The notes under the pieces: generated by a model
What the model saw: only the letters and a program-made list of their open reading frames with translations
What the model was told of the DNA's origin: nothing
Database searches by the model: none
Position numbers and translations under genes: made by a program
Part shown: piece after piece, positions 1 through 9,641 of the stretch
Position numbering within the stretch: position 1 is the first letter of the stretch
Layout of the letters: each line of letters begins with the position of its first letter
NCBI GenBank assembly: GCA_017505635.1
Contig: JAFVOU010000021.1
Coordinates: 42,666 to 106,665, forward strand
Direction: 5' to 3'
Length of the DNA stretch: 64,000 nt
Source of the DNA: Oscillospiraceae bacterium
GTDB lineage: Bacteria; Bacillota; Clostridia; Oscillospirales; Ruminococcaceae

Positions 1-2
1 GC

Positions 3-1238
3 AGTCTTGCCGGTCAGGTAGGCTTCACCTATATGATAATGAACCTTGGACTTACTGCAGGTGCAGGTGTGCTTACAAGCCAGTACTGGGGACGCAGGGA
101 TACAGCTTCAATACGCAAAGTACTGTCTATGACATATAAAATATCAATGATTTTTGCGGCTGTTTTCACATTGGCTTCCCTGCTTTTTCCTGTGCAGATA
201 ATGACCATATTTACCAATGACAGCCAGGTTATTTCCAGCGGTGCTGTTTATGTAAGGATTATGGCATTCTCCTTCTTTATAAGCGGCTTTACCATGACCA
301 GCTTTAATATACTGCGTACAGTTGGGACTGTAAAAATTGCAATGTACACCTATGGTGTTTCGTTCTTTGTAAATGTATTCTTTAACTACGCTCTTATATT
401 CGGACATTTTGGTATGCCTGCTCTTGGCATTGCAGGCGCTGCCCTTGCCACACTTATCGCACGTTTTGCCGAATTTGTAATTGCATTTGTATATATTTTT
501 AAACTGGATAAAAAAATCTGTTTTACCTTTGGCGATATAATGCGTAAAATTGATTTGACCATATTCAGAATATATATGAAACACGGCGCCCCTGTTTTGT
601 GCAACGAAGTATTGTGGTCACTTGGCAGCAGTATGCTGTCGGTTATTATGGGACATATGAGCAAAGAATTTGTTGCAGCCAACAGCATATGTTCGGTAAT
701 GTTTCAGTGTACATCTGTTATTACTCAGGGCATAAGCGCAGCTGCAGGTGTCCTTGCAGGCAATACCATAGGTGAAGGAAAATATAAACTGGCAAAACAA
801 CAGTCCTACACTATGTTTGCTATCAGCATTTTTCTCGGTATAGTGTGCAGCATTGTTGTTTATGCTCTTTCCAATCCTCTTGTAAGTTTCTATAATATTA
901 CTGAACAGACAAGGCTTATCGCCCTTGAACTGCTTAAAGTAATGGCTGTTCTGACATTATTCCAGACTATAAGCGGTATAAATATGTTCGGTACCCTGCG
1001 TGGCGGCGGTGACAGCAAGTTTGTACTTTTCTTTGATGTAAGCAGTATGTGGCTGTTCTGTGTGCCTTTGGGGTGGCTTTCCGGCCTTGTGCTTGAATGG
1101 CCCGTATGGGCAGTATGCATCTGTCTGCGAAGCGGTGATATATTTAAATGCTTTGGTGCCATTGCACGCATAATGTCCGGCAAATGGATAAAAGATGTTA
1201 CACGCAGCAAAGAGCAGATTGCAGAAATTCAACAATAA
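3..1238 (+). CDS. MATE family efflux transporter, 5' end outside the window
   Basis: The frame is open from the first bases of the window, so the N-terminus is missing and the ATG at 33 is probably internal. MATE proteins export drugs or metabolites in exchange for Na+ or H+. About 410 residues remain, with some ten hydrophobic segments. Family-like stretches are visible: 'GQVGFTYMIMNLGL' and 'LTSQYWGRRD' near the start, 'ILRTVGTVKIAMY' and 'LGIAGAALATLIAR' in the middle, and 'FGTLRGGGDSKF' near the end, the last corresponding to the loop of the second half. A full-length protein would have about 450 residues. It ends in a strong bidirectional terminator and has no visible operon partner here. 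Substrate cannot be predicted. Confidence 0.85.
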   Translation, partial: SLAGQVGFTYMIMNLGLTAGAGVLTSQYWGRRDTASIRKVLSMTYKISMIFAAVFTLASLLFPVQIMTIFTNDSQVISSGAVYVRIMAFSFFISGFTMTSFNILRTVGTVKIAMYTYGVSFFVNVFFNYALIFGHFGMPALGIAGAALATLIARFAEFVIAFVYIFKLDKKICFTFGDIMRKIDLTIFRIYMKHGAPVLCNEVLWSLGSSMLSVIMGHMSKEFVAANSICSVMFQCTSVITQGISAAAGVLAGNTIGEGKYKLAKQQSYTMFAISIFLGIVCSIVVYALSNPLVSFYNITEQTRLIALELLKVMAVLTLFQTISGINMFGTLRGGGDSKFVLFFDVSSMWLFCVPLGWLSGLVLEWPVWAVCICLRSGDIFKCFGAIARIMSGKWIKDVTRSKEQIAEIQQ

Positions 1239-1286
1239 AATTACCCTATAAATGAGTTGTATCATTTATAGGGTAATTTTTTACTT
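1237..1286. terminator. Bidirectional intrinsic terminator
   Basis: A near-perfect inverted repeat of about 18 bp per arm (1238-1255 and 1262-1280, loop of six) is A-rich on its left and T-rich on its right. It overlaps the stop of the MATE gene and lies just past the end of the convergent gene at 1293, so it can serve both. Confidence 0.85.
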
Positions 1287-1292
1287 TAAATA

Positions 1293-1781
1293 TTAACCTG
1301 CGTCCCAGCATTTCATAGCAGAACTGATTTTTTCAATACATTCATCATCCAGTGCTGCACCTTTATAGGAAGCCCATATGTTTCGTATACCAAATCCACC
1401 ATTCTGAACTCCAATAGTAAAATGAATATAATAATCATCCTCTAACGTCATAAGCACTATGGTTTCCACTCTGCCGTTATCTGCTTTGAGCGGTGAGTGT
1501 TCTTCTTCAATCACTTTAATATCAAGATTATACATATTATTTATCCATTGTTCACGTGCTGTTTCTTTATCTTTTTCACCACTGAACGCAAGATACTTTG
1601 CGGCTTCTTCATAATTTTCATTGACTATTGATTTAATTAACAGTTCTGCATCTCTGTTGTATCGCAGAGCATCAACAGTAACGCCCTCTCCCTTAACTGT
1701 ACATACTCCAATCCATACAACTTCTGCAATTGTCAATATAATACATATCTTTAATATATTAAAAAACAATTTATTTTTCAT
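1293..1781 (-). CDS. Membrane-anchored protein of unknown function
   Basis: The 162-residue product starts with a positively charged N-terminus and one hydrophobic segment (about residues 7-27), followed by an acidic, soluble, probably extracytoplasmic domain. I do not recognise a named family. The pattern of a short helix rich in Glu and Ala ('NENYEEAAKYLAFSG') followed by beta-like strands is reminiscent of NTF2-like or DUF4829-type secreted domains, but this is only an impression. It is a single-gene unit between two hairpins. The ATG is preceded by 'aaaggtgttg', a fair ribosome site. Function unknown. Confidence 0.6.
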   Translation of the reverse strand: MKNKLFFNILKICIILTIAEVVWIGVCTVKGEGVTVDALRYNRDAELLIKSIVNENYEEAAKYLAFSGEKDKETAREQWINNMYNLDIKVIEEEHSPLKADNGRVETIVLMTLEDDYYIHFTIGVQNGGFGIRNIWASYKGAALDDECIEKISSAMKCWDAG

Positions 1782-1843
1782 TTAAACAACACCTTTCAGA
1801 ATATATATTAACATCACAGCAGCTATTTTTCAATATTACAAAC

Positions 1844-1884
1844 AAACAGCGTAATCGCGGCAAAAACGCCGTAATTACGCTGTT
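1844..1884 (-). terminator. Hairpin after the aminopeptidase gene
   Basis: Arms of about 12 bp ('aaacagcgtaat' and 'attacgctgttt') enclose a second short stem (cggc/gccg). It lies 90 bp past the stop of the minus-strand aminopeptidase gene. The T-run on the minus side is interrupted (tgtttgtttg), so termination may be weak; the plus side is more T-rich. Confidence 0.55.
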
Positions 1885-1971
1885 TATTTTTGTTTAGGAA
1901 AAGTATCGGTTAACCGCCGAAACTTTTAAAATCAGCTTAAAACAGACTGTATTTTAACTATACCAAAGCAA

Positions 1972-3756
1972 TTAAATAGCTCTTGTGTACTCTTTAAGCC
2001 ATTCAGTTTCTTCTTCTGTAAGATATGGACTGATCTTTTCAAATACCTGTGCATGATAACTGTTCAGCCATTCTCTTTCAGTTTTTGTCATATACTGAGG
2101 GTCGATACCGTCAAGGTCAATCGGAGCAAATGTAATTGTTTCAAATTCCATAAACTGACCGTATTCATTGAAAGCACCTTTTTTGCAGAGGATTTCGTTT
2201 TCAACACGGATACCGTGGCTGCCTTCGATATAGATGCCAGGTTCTATTGTTGTAATCATACCTTCAGTAAGTACTGCACCTTCGTTTCTGCCCGGAAGCA
2301 TTCTCCAGCGGAAGCCCTGTGGGCCTTCGTGAACGTTGAGAAGATAGCCAATACCATGACCTGAACCGCATTTGTAGTCAAGGTCAAGGTCCCAGATAGG
2401 ACCACGAGACAGAATATCAAGTGTCATACCAACACAGCCATGGAGGAATTTAGCCTTGCTTACGCCGATAACACCGCGAACAACTGCTGTGTAGTGTTCT
2501 TTGATTTCATCGCTGATTGGACCAAGAACAAATGTTCTTGTGATATCTGTACTGCCTTCCCAGTAATGTCCGCCACTGTCAACCAGCAGCATACCTTCGT
2601 TTGTAATTTCTTTTGCAGTTTCAGGACTTGCAGAATAGTGCATCATAGCTGCATTTTCTTTATAACCTGAAATTGGTGTGAAACTGAGGCCAAGGTTGTT
2701 TGGTCTTTCGTATCTGAGCTGAGACAGATATTCCTGTGCTGTATATTCAGTCATAGGAACTTTACCTGCGTTTTTCTTGAGCCAGTACATAAATTTTGTA
2801 ACAGCAACACCGTCCTGAATATGACTGATACGGAAGTTTTCTGCTTCAACAGGATTTTTAACCGCTTTCATTTCCATTTCAGGGTTTGGTGCAGAAATAA
2901 TTTCAGCATTGATGCTGTTTACAATTGCATAGTTTGATTTTGTTGTATCAATAAGAACCTTTGTTTCCTTGTCAAAACCTTTTACAAAGCTGTAAACATC
3001 TTCGTAAGGTTTAACTTCAACACCTGAAGCTGTAAGATGTGCCATAACATCTTCGTCAAACACGCTTGGGTTTGCAAAGATGTATGCCTTATCCATTGTA
3101 ACAACAGCATAGCTGAGTACAACAGGTGTGCAAAGTACGTCATTGCCACGGATGTTGTAAAGCCATGCAATATCATCAAGTGATGTGATAACATGTGCAT
3201 CTGCGCCTTTTTCTGCCATTACAGCACGTACATCACTGAGTTTGTCCTGCACTGTTTTGCCGGAAAATTCAACCGGCAGAACATATGCTTTTTCAGCAGA
3301 CATAGCAGGTCTGTCTGTCCAGAGCATACCTGGAATATCTTCTTCTGTGCTGATGAAAGCACCTTTTGCCCCCAGTTTTTCTGCATAGGATTTGCCTGCA
3401 TTGTAGGATATAACCCTGCCGTCAAAGCCAAGTACTTCTCCTTCTCCAACTTTGCCAAGGATATATTCTTCAACTGTAGGCACACCTGGTTCACCCATAT
3501 TTCTCTGAATGATACCTGTGCCTTCAAGCTGTTTTTCAGCCTGAATAAAATAACGGCCGTCTACCCACAGGTTTGCTTCATCCTGTGTTACAACCATAAC
3601 CCCTGCTGAACCAGTAAAGCCAGAAAAATAATTTCTGGCTTTAAAGTAATCTCCAACATATTCTGACATATGAAAATCGTCTGTAGGGATAATCAATGCA
3701 GAAATGTTTTTTTCTTTCAGCAGGTTCTGCAAATCTGATATTCTTTTCTTTATCAT
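1972..3756 (-). CDS. Xaa-Pro aminopeptidase (M24B, aminopeptidase P type)
   Basis: This cytosolic metalloenzyme removes an N-terminal residue that precedes proline. The 594-residue length fits the long three-domain form: two creatinase-like N-terminal domains (opening with a 'DDFHMSEYVGDYF' stretch typical of this form) and a C-terminal pita-bread domain. Metal ligands can be seen in order: Asp in 'LLVDSGGHYWEG', Asp in 'STDITRTF', His in 'GHGIGYLLNVHEGP', Glu in 'TTIEPGIY' and Glu in 'RVENEI'. The ATG follows a 'caggaggc' ribosome site. It lies 32 bp downstream of the opp genes on the same strand and may be read from them; intake of peptides and cleavage of proline peptides make a sensible pair. 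Confidence 0.93.
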   Translation of the reverse strand: MIKKRISDLQNLLKEKNISALIIPTDDFHMSEYVGDYFKARNYFSGFTGSAGVMVVTQDEANLWVDGRYFIQAEKQLEGTGIIQRNMGEPGVPTVEEYILGKVGEGEVLGFDGRVISYNAGKSYAEKLGAKGAFISTEEDIPGMLWTDRPAMSAEKAYVLPVEFSGKTVQDKLSDVRAVMAEKGADAHVITSLDDIAWLYNIRGNDVLCTPVVLSYAVVTMDKAYIFANPSVFDEDVMAHLTASGVEVKPYEDVYSFVKGFDKETKVLIDTTKSNYAIVNSINAEIISAPNPEMEMKAVKNPVEAENFRISHIQDGVAVTKFMYWLKKNAGKVPMTEYTAQEYLSQLRYERPNNLGLSFTPISGYKENAAMMHYSASPETAKEITNEGMLLVDSGGHYWEGSTDITRTFVLGPISDEIKEHYTAVVRGVIGVSKAKFLHGCVGMTLDILSRGPIWDLDLDYKCGSGHGIGYLLNVHEGPQGFRWRMLPGRNEGAVLTEGMITTIEPGIYIEGSHGIRVENEILCKKGAFNEYGQFMEFETITFAPIDLDGIDPQYMTKTEREWLNSYHAQVFEKISPYLTEEETEWLKEYTRAI

Positions 3757-3788
3757 TTTTGCCTCCTGAAAATATGAGAATTATTTAA

Positions 3789-4760
3789 TTATTTGTAAAG
3801 ATGACAAGCAATCATATGGCCGTTGCCCAAATCTTTGAGTTCCGGCATTGTTTTGAAGCATTCTTCTGTTGCGTTTGGACATCTTTCAGCAAAACGGCAA
3901 CATGGTTTTGGGTTGATTGGGCTTGGAATTTCACCTTTAACTGTGAGACGCTGAGAGTTTTTAGCAATGTCAGGGTCTGCTTCAGGAATGGAAGAAAGAA
4001 GCACTTTTGTATATGGATGCATTGGATTTGCGTACAATTCTTCTGCATCTGCATATTCAACGATTGTACCAAGGTACATAACAATAACTCTGTCAGAGAT
4101 AAATTTAACAACACTCAGGTCATGAGCTACAAAGAGGTATGTAAGACCAAATTCTTTCTGAAGCTCTTTAAGCATGTTGAGAACCTGTGCCTGAATGGAA
4201 ACGTCAAGAGCAGAAATAGGTTCGTCACATACGATAAATTTTGGGTCTACTGCAAGTGCACGTGCAATACCGATACGCTGTCTCTGACCACCGGAAAATT
4301 CGTGGGAGAAACGGGACATATGGTCCTTGTTAAGACCTACTTTTTCGAGAAGACCGAGAACTTTTTCTTCAAGTTCTTTGTCGGAGATACCAGGGTTGTG
4401 AACCTTGATGCCTTCGCCAACGATTTCCTTAACTGTCATACGAGGGTTAAGGGAAGAGTATGGGTTCTGGAAAATCATCTGCACATCTTTGCAGAATGCT
4501 TTCTTTTCTTCACCTTTAAGTTTTGTAATATCTTTGCCTTTGTAGATAACTTCACCTGATGTTGGTTCGTAAAGTCTTACAAGACATTTACCTGTTGTGG
4601 ATTTACCACAGCCGGATTCACCAACAAGACCAACAGTTTCACCTTCGAAAATGTTGAAGGAAACACCGTCTACAGCTTTAAGTGTAGCTTTTTTGTTGAT
4701 ACGGAAGTGTTTGCAGAGGTCCTTAACTTCAAGGATAGGTGTTCTGTTCTGATTATCCAT
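3789..4760 (-). CDS. oppF: Oligopeptide ABC transporter ATP-binding protein OppF
   Basis: One of the two ATPases that power peptide import. Walker A is GESGCGKS at residues 47-54, the Q-loop Gln is at 98, the signature FSGGQ is at 155-159 and Walker B is FIVCDE at 175-180. The C-terminal oligopeptide-transporter extension has the usual cluster of cysteines ('PCCRFAERC'). The order after oppB, oppC and oppD, and the closer likeness to OppF/DppF than OppD/DppD, support the name; which peptides are carried (oligo- or dipeptides) cannot be told. The start overlaps the end of oppD by 8 bp, which implies translational coupling. Confidence 0.92.
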   Translation of the reverse strand: MDNQNRTPILEVKDLCKHFRINKKATLKAVDGVSFNIFEGETVGLVGESGCGKSTTGKCLVRLYEPTSGEVIYKGKDITKLKGEEKKAFCKDVQMIFQNPYSSLNPRMTVKEIVGEGIKVHNPGISDKELEEKVLGLLEKVGLNKDHMSRFSHEFSGGQRQRIGIARALAVDPKFIVCDEPISALDVSIQAQVLNMLKELQKEFGLTYLFVAHDLSVVKFISDRVIVMYLGTIVEYADAEELYANPMHPYTKVLLSSIPEADPDIAKNSQRLTVKGEIPSPINPKPCCRFAERCPNATEECFKTMPELKDLGNGHMIACHLYK

Positions 4761-5802
4761 TAGTTACTTCCTCCTTTGCAGCATGATATTTGAGGTCTAC
4801 TTTTGGTGCATCCGGATGCATAAGCCAGCAGTAGGATTTGTGTGTGTCTGTCACTACATATTCTGGTGGCATCTGTTCTTTACAGATAACCATGCAGTGT
4901 TCGCATCTTGCAGCAAACGGACAACCAACCGGTGGGCTGAACAGGTCAGGTGGTGTACCTTCGATAGGTGTAAGTTTCTGATCTTTGCTGCTGGAAAGTC
5001 TTGCGATAGAGTTAAGCAGACCATTTGTATATGGGTGCTTTGTATCGTAGAAGATTTCGCCTACATCACCGCGTTCGATGATTTTACCGCCGTACATAAC
5101 AAGAACTCTGTCGCAGAGTTTTGCGATAACACCAAGGTCGTGTGTGATAAGGATGATGGAGATGCCAAGTTTTTCTCTGAGTTCTTTAAGAAGGTCAAGA
5201 ATCTGAGCTTCGATTGTAACGTCAAGAGATGTTGTTGGTTCGTCAGCAATAACGATGGATGGACGGCCAACAAGAGCAATAGCAATCATAACACGCTGTT
5301 TCATACCACCGGAAAGTTCGTGTGGGTACTGGTTGTAACGGCGTTCTGCTTCGTTGATACCAACGAGTTCGAGAATTTCGATTGCTCTGCGTTTCTTTTC
5401 TGCTTTGGAGATAGATTTATCACCAACGAAAATTTCTTCAATCTGAGCGCCAACTTTCATAGTTGGGTTCAGGCTTGTCATTGGGTCCTGGAAGATAAAG
5501 CCGATTTCTTTACCGCGGATTTTGCGCATTTCTTTATCGGACATTGTTACAATTTCTTCACCTTTGTATTTGATGGAAGAATCAGGACCGAAGAATCCAG
5601 GTGGTTCTGGGTTCAATTTAAGGATACACTGGCTTGTTACGGATTTACCGCAGCCGGATTCGCCTACGATACCAACAATTTCGCCAGGTTTGATATTAAA
5701 GCTTACATCTCTTACGGACTGAACAACACCGCCGTATGTGCGGAAAGAGAATGTAACGTGATTAAGTTCCAACAAGTTTTCAGTTTTTTCCATGTTTTCC
5801 AT
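4753..5802 (-). CDS. oppD: Oligopeptide ABC transporter ATP-binding protein OppD
   Basis: Second ATPase of the peptide importer, 349 residues. Walker A GESGCGKS is at 47-54; further on are LSGGMKQR (signature) and IVIADEPT (Walker B). The C-terminal peptide-transporter extension contains '[11 protein letters not shown]', a cysteine cluster typical of OppD/DppD. The chosen ATG has an 'aaaggag' site 11 bp upstream; a second ATG three codons in would be too distant. It lies 21 bp after oppC and overlaps oppF. Confidence 0.92.
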   Translation of the reverse strand: MENMEKTENLLELNHVTFSFRTYGGVVQSVRDVSFNIKPGEIVGIVGESGCGKSVTSQCILKLNPEPPGFFGPDSSIKYKGEEIVTMSDKEMRKIRGKEIGFIFQDPMTSLNPTMKVGAQIEEIFVGDKSISKAEKKRRAIEILELVGINEAERRYNQYPHELSGGMKQRVMIAIALVGRPSIVIADEPTTSLDVTIEAQILDLLKELREKLGISIILITHDLGVIAKLCDRVLVMYGGKIIERGDVGEIFYDTKHPYTNGLLNSIARLSSSKDQKLTPIEGTPPDLFSPPVGCPFAARCEHCMVICKEQMPPEYVVTDTHKSYCWLMHPDAPKVDLKYHAAKEEVTNG

Positions 5803-5823
5803 TGTTTACAATTCTCCTTTCTA

Positions 5824-6756
5824 TTATTCTGTGCCTCTGAGTTTAGGGTCAAATGCATCGCGGAGACCGTCACCAAGAAGGTTGAATGCAAGCATTGTTG
5901 TACAGATAAAGAATGCTGGCACGATAACTTCGTGAGGAGCAACACGCATCATTGCGATACCTTCTTTTGCAATAACACCCCAGGAACAGTCAGGTGGTGT
6001 GATACCAAGACCGATGTAGGAAAGGAATGCTTCCTGGAAGATAGCACCTGGGATAGCCATTGTCATACTTGTGATAAAGTAACCGATGAGGTTTGGAAGA
6101 AGATGTTTAACAATGATCTGGAAGTCTGGTACACCCATAACTTTTGCAGCAGCAACGAAGTCCTGTTCTTTAAGCTGAAGAACCTGACCACGAGCCATAC
6201 GAGCAACACCAATCCAACCTACGATAACCATAGCGATGATAAGTGTGATCATACCTGTTTTGTTGAGAGCAACCATAACAAGGATTGTGATGATAAGGGA
6301 TGGGATACCATAAAGAACGTCGATAAGACGCATGATAAACATATCAAGTTTGCCGCCGTAGTAACCGGAGATACCGCCGATAAGAGCGCCGATACAAAGG
6401 TTGATAACTGCAGCTGCAAGACCGATTGTAAGGGAAACACGTGCACCCATCCAGATTCTTGTCCAGATGTCACGACCAAGGTGGTCACAACCAAGCCAGT
6501 GCTGTGCACTTGGAAGTGTGTTTCTGAGTTCTGCACTGATTTCAGCATGGCCGTACTGGCTGAACATTGGTGCAAAAATTGCAAGAAGAACGTAAAGAAG
6601 AATAAGCATCAAAGAGAAGAATGCAATTCTGTTCTTTTTAATACGTCTCCAAGCTTCCTGCCAGAATGTAAGTGTAGGACGGGAAATGGATTCCATATTT
6701 TCTTTGCTTTTACCTACAACGGCAAATTTTTCTTTTGAAATTACCTGTTCGCTCAT
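5824..6756 (-). CDS. oppC: Oligopeptide ABC transporter permease OppC
   Basis: Membrane subunit of the peptide importer, 310 residues. It has a cytosolic N-terminal tail, a first helix near residues 40-60, a periplasm-side loop and then five more helices. The coupling (EAA) loop is visible as 'GQVLQLKEQDFVAAAKVMG', where the ATPases dock. The 'FWQEAWRRIKKNRIAFFSL' start is typical of OppC/DppC N-termini. The ATG has an AGGAGGT site. Spacing is 11 bp to oppB and 21 bp to oppD. Confidence 0.92.
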   Translation of the reverse strand: MSEQVISKEKFAVVGKSKENMESISRPTLTFWQEAWRRIKKNRIAFFSLMLILLYVLLAIFAPMFSQYGHAEISAELRNTLPSAQHWLGCDHLGRDIWTRIWMGARVSLTIGLAAAVINLCIGALIGGISGYYGGKLDMFIMRLIDVLYGIPSLIITILVMVALNKTGMITLIIAMVIVGWIGVARMARGQVLQLKEQDFVAAAKVMGVPDFQIIVKHLLPNLIGYFITSMTMAIPGAIFQEAFLSYIGLGITPPDCSWGVIAKEGIAMMRVAPHEVIVPAFFICTTMLAFNLLGDGLRDAFDPKLRGTE

Positions 6757-6767
6757 CTCTACACCTC

Positions 6768-7685
6768 CTATTTAGCAATTTTGATACGTGGGTCGATGAA
6801 ACCATAAAGGATGTCAACGATTGTGTTACAGATAACAAGGAATGCACCGTAGAATACAGTGATACCAAGAACGATTGTATAGTCGTATGTTGAAATGGAT
6901 TCAACGTAGTATTTACCCATACCAGGAACAACGTACATAGCTTCGATAACGAATGTACCTGTAAGAACAGAAGCTACGAGAGGACCCATCATTGTAACAA
7001 CAGGCATGATAGCGTTTCTGATCTGATGTTTCCATGTGATACGGAAGTTGGAAATACCTTTGGATTTAGCAGTTTTGATATAGTCCTGGCTGATAACTTC
7101 CAGCATGGATGTACGCATGTAACGTGAAATGGAAGCCAAGCTGTAGAAACCTACAGCGATTGCAGGCAGGATTGTATGTTTCCATGTTGTGTACTGTGCA
7201 ACAGGGAGAATTTTCCACTGAACACCAAAGAAGTACTGCAGCAGGGAACCCATGATAAAGTCAGGCACGGATGTACCAACGATAGCAATAAGAATACAGC
7301 CATAGTCCAGTGGTTTACCGCGGCGCAATGCTGCAACAATGCCGAGGGTAATACCAAAGAACACTGCGAAGCAGAGAGCACGGATACCAAGGTCTGCAGA
7401 GTATGGGAATGTTGAAGCAACGATGTCGTTAACTGTTTTGTTTGAGTACACCATAGAGTAACCCATGTTGCCTTTGAGCAACTGACCCATATATGTAAAG
7501 TACTGAACAATCATTGGTTTATCCAATCCGTAGTATGCTTCCAGGTTTGCTTTAACGTCAGGTGGCATTTTTTCGGATGCAAATGGGTCACCAGGCATAA
7601 GTCTAACAAGGAAGAAAACGGCTGTAATCAAAACAAGCAATGTAGCCAAAGAGATAACTATTCTTTTGAGTATGTATTTGGCCAT
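6768..7685 (-). CDS. oppB: Oligopeptide ABC transporter permease OppB
   Basis: First permease subunit, 305 residues, six predicted membrane helices. The N-terminus ('YILKRIVISLATLLVL') and the loop 'RLMPGDPF' are typical of OppB/DppB. The EAA loop follows 'SMLEVISQDYIKTAKSKG'. It is the first gene after the terminator of oppA, and a pair of repeated AT-rich motifs lies just upstream, so expression may combine read-through with a separate promoter. Confidence 0.92.
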   Translation of the reverse strand: MAKYILKRIVISLATLLVLITAVFFLVRLMPGDPFASEKMPPDVKANLEAYYGLDKPMIVQYFTYMGQLLKGNMGYSMVYSNKTVNDIVASTFPYSADLGIRALCFAVFFGITLGIVAALRRGKPLDYGCILIAIVGTSVPDFIMGSLLQYFFGVQWKILPVAQYTTWKHTILPAIAVGFYSLASISRYMRTSMLEVISQDYIKTAKSKGISNFRITWKHQIRNAIMPVVTMMGPLVASVLTGTFVIEAMYVVPGMGKYYVESISTYDYTIVLGITVFYGAFLVICNTIVDILYGFIDPRIKIAK

Positions 7686-7703
7686 TTACAAACCACTCCT
7701 TTA

Positions 7704-7766
7704 TTTTGCAAATATATTTGTAAATATACTTTTGTAAAAATATGCTTTGCAAATATATTTTGCAAA
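7704..7766. repeat. Repeated TTTGCAAATATATTT motif before oppB
   Basis: Two copies of a 15-bp A/T-rich motif (about 7705-7719 and 7747-7761; the second is followed by a TTTGCAAA half) with a related element between them. The copies are partly palindromic. They lie 20-80 bp upstream of the oppB start, between it and the oppA terminator. Seen directly; a role as protein-binding sites or in mRNA stability is inference. Confidence 0.45.
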
Positions 7767-7861
7767 CATATAATTTAATTTCTTAACCTGTATATATACT
7801 TTTTTGTATTGTAAATTAAAAATTTAACAGATTTTGTAACTTTTTTGTTACCGTTTTTTTG

Positions 7862-7896
7862 AAAAAATGAAGGGCAAAATTAAATTTTGCCCTTCA
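7862..7896 (-). terminator. Intrinsic terminator between oppA and oppB
   Basis: A perfect palindrome (7868-7896, arms 'tgaagggcaaaatt') is followed on the minus strand by six T. It is about 40 bp past the oppA stop. Such partial terminators usually make the binding protein more abundant than the membrane complex. Confidence 0.85.
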
Positions 7897-7937
7897 GATT
7901 TCGGGTTAATTTAATTAGTCTCTAATTCTGTAAAGAA

Positions 7938-9581
7938 TTATGCCCAGTATGCTCTTGTAAAGTCGATACGAGCGCCGAGGAAGTAGAGAGCGAGATCCTG
8001 GAGACCGTCAGCTTTCATGTAGAGAACACGACGGAGGAGAAGTGGTACGATACCGCCATCTTCGAGGAGCTGTTTTTCAGCTTCGAAGAGTGCATCCATA
8101 CGTTCCTGTTTGTCAGTTGTTGTCTGAGCAATTTCCATCCATTTGTCGTATTCGTTTTCTACTACGTTGCCGTTAAAGTCTTTGTTGTAACCGCCGTAGT
8201 TGTAGAATGCGTTACCGATCTGGAGTTCAAGGTATGTGTAAGGGTCGGAGTAGTCTGGTGCCCAACCTGTAAATACGAGTTCGAAGTCGTGGTCAGCTTC
8301 CATTTTAAGTCTGTCTTTGTATGGAACCTGTTTGATTGTGATGTTGATACCAAGAACGGACTGAATCTGCTGCTGGAGAACTTCTGCCTGTTTTTTGGAG
8401 CCTTCTGAGTCTGTTGTGAGGAGTTCGATGTTGATATCTGCTGCTTCACAACCGAGAGCTGCAAGAGCAAGGTCAAGGTGTTCTTTAGCTTTTTCTGGAT
8501 CACCGTTTACTGGGTAAGCTTCGAGTGGGTATTCTTCACCGTATGTTTTTTCAACACCAGCAACCTGTGGGAGAACGTATCTTGGGTTAGCTGCATAAAC
8601 ATCGTTGGATGTCAATGTGATAAATTCTGCACGGTTGATTGCGTAGTTGATAGCAAGACGGAGGTCTTTGTTGTGTGTTGGAACGTTAGGATCGTCCTGT
8701 TTTACACGGAGGAAGTCGTTGGAACCATCAAAGAATTCGCTGATCTGGTCTGCGTAGAGGTCTTTGAGTTCGGAAGGAACCTGAACGTAGTCAAGGTCGC
8801 CAGCGTTGTACATATCAACAGCTGTGTTTGCGTTAGCAACAACGATGATTTCTACTGTTTCAAGTTTTGTCTGGTCAGCGTTCCAGTAGTTAGGGTTCTT
8901 TTCAAGGATAACTCTGTCGCCTGTTTTGATTTCTTTAACTACGAATGGACCGTTGTAAACGTTTTTGTCAGCTGCTGCTGCAAAGTCCTGACCGTACTGT
9001 TCAACGAGATCCTGTCTTGTTGCAACGTAGCAAGCGTTGGAAACAACCTGGAGGAAGTAGTCTGCTACATATTCAAGTGTGATTTCGAGTGTTTTTTCAT
9101 CGATAGCTTTTACGCCAAGTTCTTCGAGTGGAAGTTCACCGGAGTTACATGGTGTACCGTTTTTGATGTAGCAAGCAAACCAACCATAGTAGGAAGCTGT
9201 GTTAGGGTCAACAAGTCTCTTGATAGCATATTCGAAGTCCTGAGCTGTTACAGCTTTACCGTCGGACCATGTCATATCACGAAGGTGGAATGTGTATGTA
9301 AGACCATCTTCAGAGATTTCCCAAGATTCAGCTGCGCCTGGTTCGATAACGCCGTTGTACATTCTAACAAGTGGTTCCTGGATGTGGAGGATAGCTGTGT
9401 TAGATGGAACGGAGTTAGCCATCTGTGGGTCAAGTGTTGGAATTTCAGAAAGTTCGGAGTATCTGAAAGTTGTTTTTGGGCCTTCTGCTTCTGGTTCTGC
9501 TGGTGCTGCTGGTGTGCCGCAAGCTACCATAGAAAGTGTAAGAGCTGCAGTAAGAGCCAAAGCTAAAAGTCTTTTAAGCAT
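7938..9581 (-). CDS. oppA: Oligopeptide ABC transporter substrate-binding lipoprotein OppA
   Basis: Family 5 solute-binding protein, 547 residues, that captures peptides outside the cell and hands them to OppBC. The N-terminus is a lipoprotein signal: MLKR, a hydrophobic core and a lipobox ending at Cys21 ('SMVACG'), followed by a Pro/Ala/Glu linker. Typical features of the fold are 'PTLDPQMAN', 'AESWEISEDGLTYTFHLRD' and 'DFEYAIKRLVDP'. The start has an 'aaaggagag' site. It is followed by a terminator, then oppBCDF. Codon use is strongly biased, which suggests high expression. The divergent LysR gene is a candidate regulator. Confidence 0.93.
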   Translation of the reverse strand: MLKRLLALALTAALTLSMVACGTPAAPAEPEAEGPKTTFRYSELSEIPTLDPQMANSVPSNTAILHIQEPLVRMYNGVIEPGAAESWEISEDGLTYTFHLRDMTWSDGKAVTAQDFEYAIKRLVDPNTASYYGWFACYIKNGTPCNSGELPLEELGVKAIDEKTLEITLEYVADYFLQVVSNACYVATRQDLVEQYGQDFAAAADKNVYNGPFVVKEIKTGDRVILEKNPNYWNADQTKLETVEIIVVANANTAVDMYNAGDLDYVQVPSELKDLYADQISEFFDGSNDFLRVKQDDPNVPTHNKDLRLAINYAINRAEFITLTSNDVYAANPRYVLPQVAGVEKTYGEEYPLEAYPVNGDPEKAKEHLDLALAALGCEAADINIELLTTDSEGSKKQAEVLQQQIQSVLGINITIKQVPYKDRLKMEADHDFELVFTGWAPDYSDPYTYLELQIGNAFYNYGGYNKDFNGNVVENEYDKWMEIAQTTTDKQERMDALFEAEKQLLEDGGIVPLLLRRVLYMKADGLQDLALYFLGARIDFTRAYWA

Positions 9582-9612
9582 AATAAACTCTCCTTTTAAA
9601 TTATTTTTCTGC

Positions 9613-9641
9613 TTTAAAACAGGCTTTCGCCTGGTTTTTTA
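9613..9641. promoter_or_regulatory. Hairpin in the oppA leader
   Basis: AACAGGC and GCCTGGTT arms with a TTTC/GAAA tetraloop lie 35 bp upstream of the oppA ATG. The T-run is on the plus side, so as a terminator it would act on plus-strand transcripts; on the oppA mRNA it is more likely a 5' leader structure. Confidence 0.45.

Noticed and set aside
4783..6738. A 651-codon open frame antisense to oppD and oppC
   Set aside because: It spans two well-defined genes on the other strand, has Cys- and His-rich low-sense composition and no ribosome site.
7946..9581. OppA as a nickel- or dipeptide-specific receptor
   Set aside because: Nothing in the sequence distinguishes these ligands; oligopeptide is kept as the general name.
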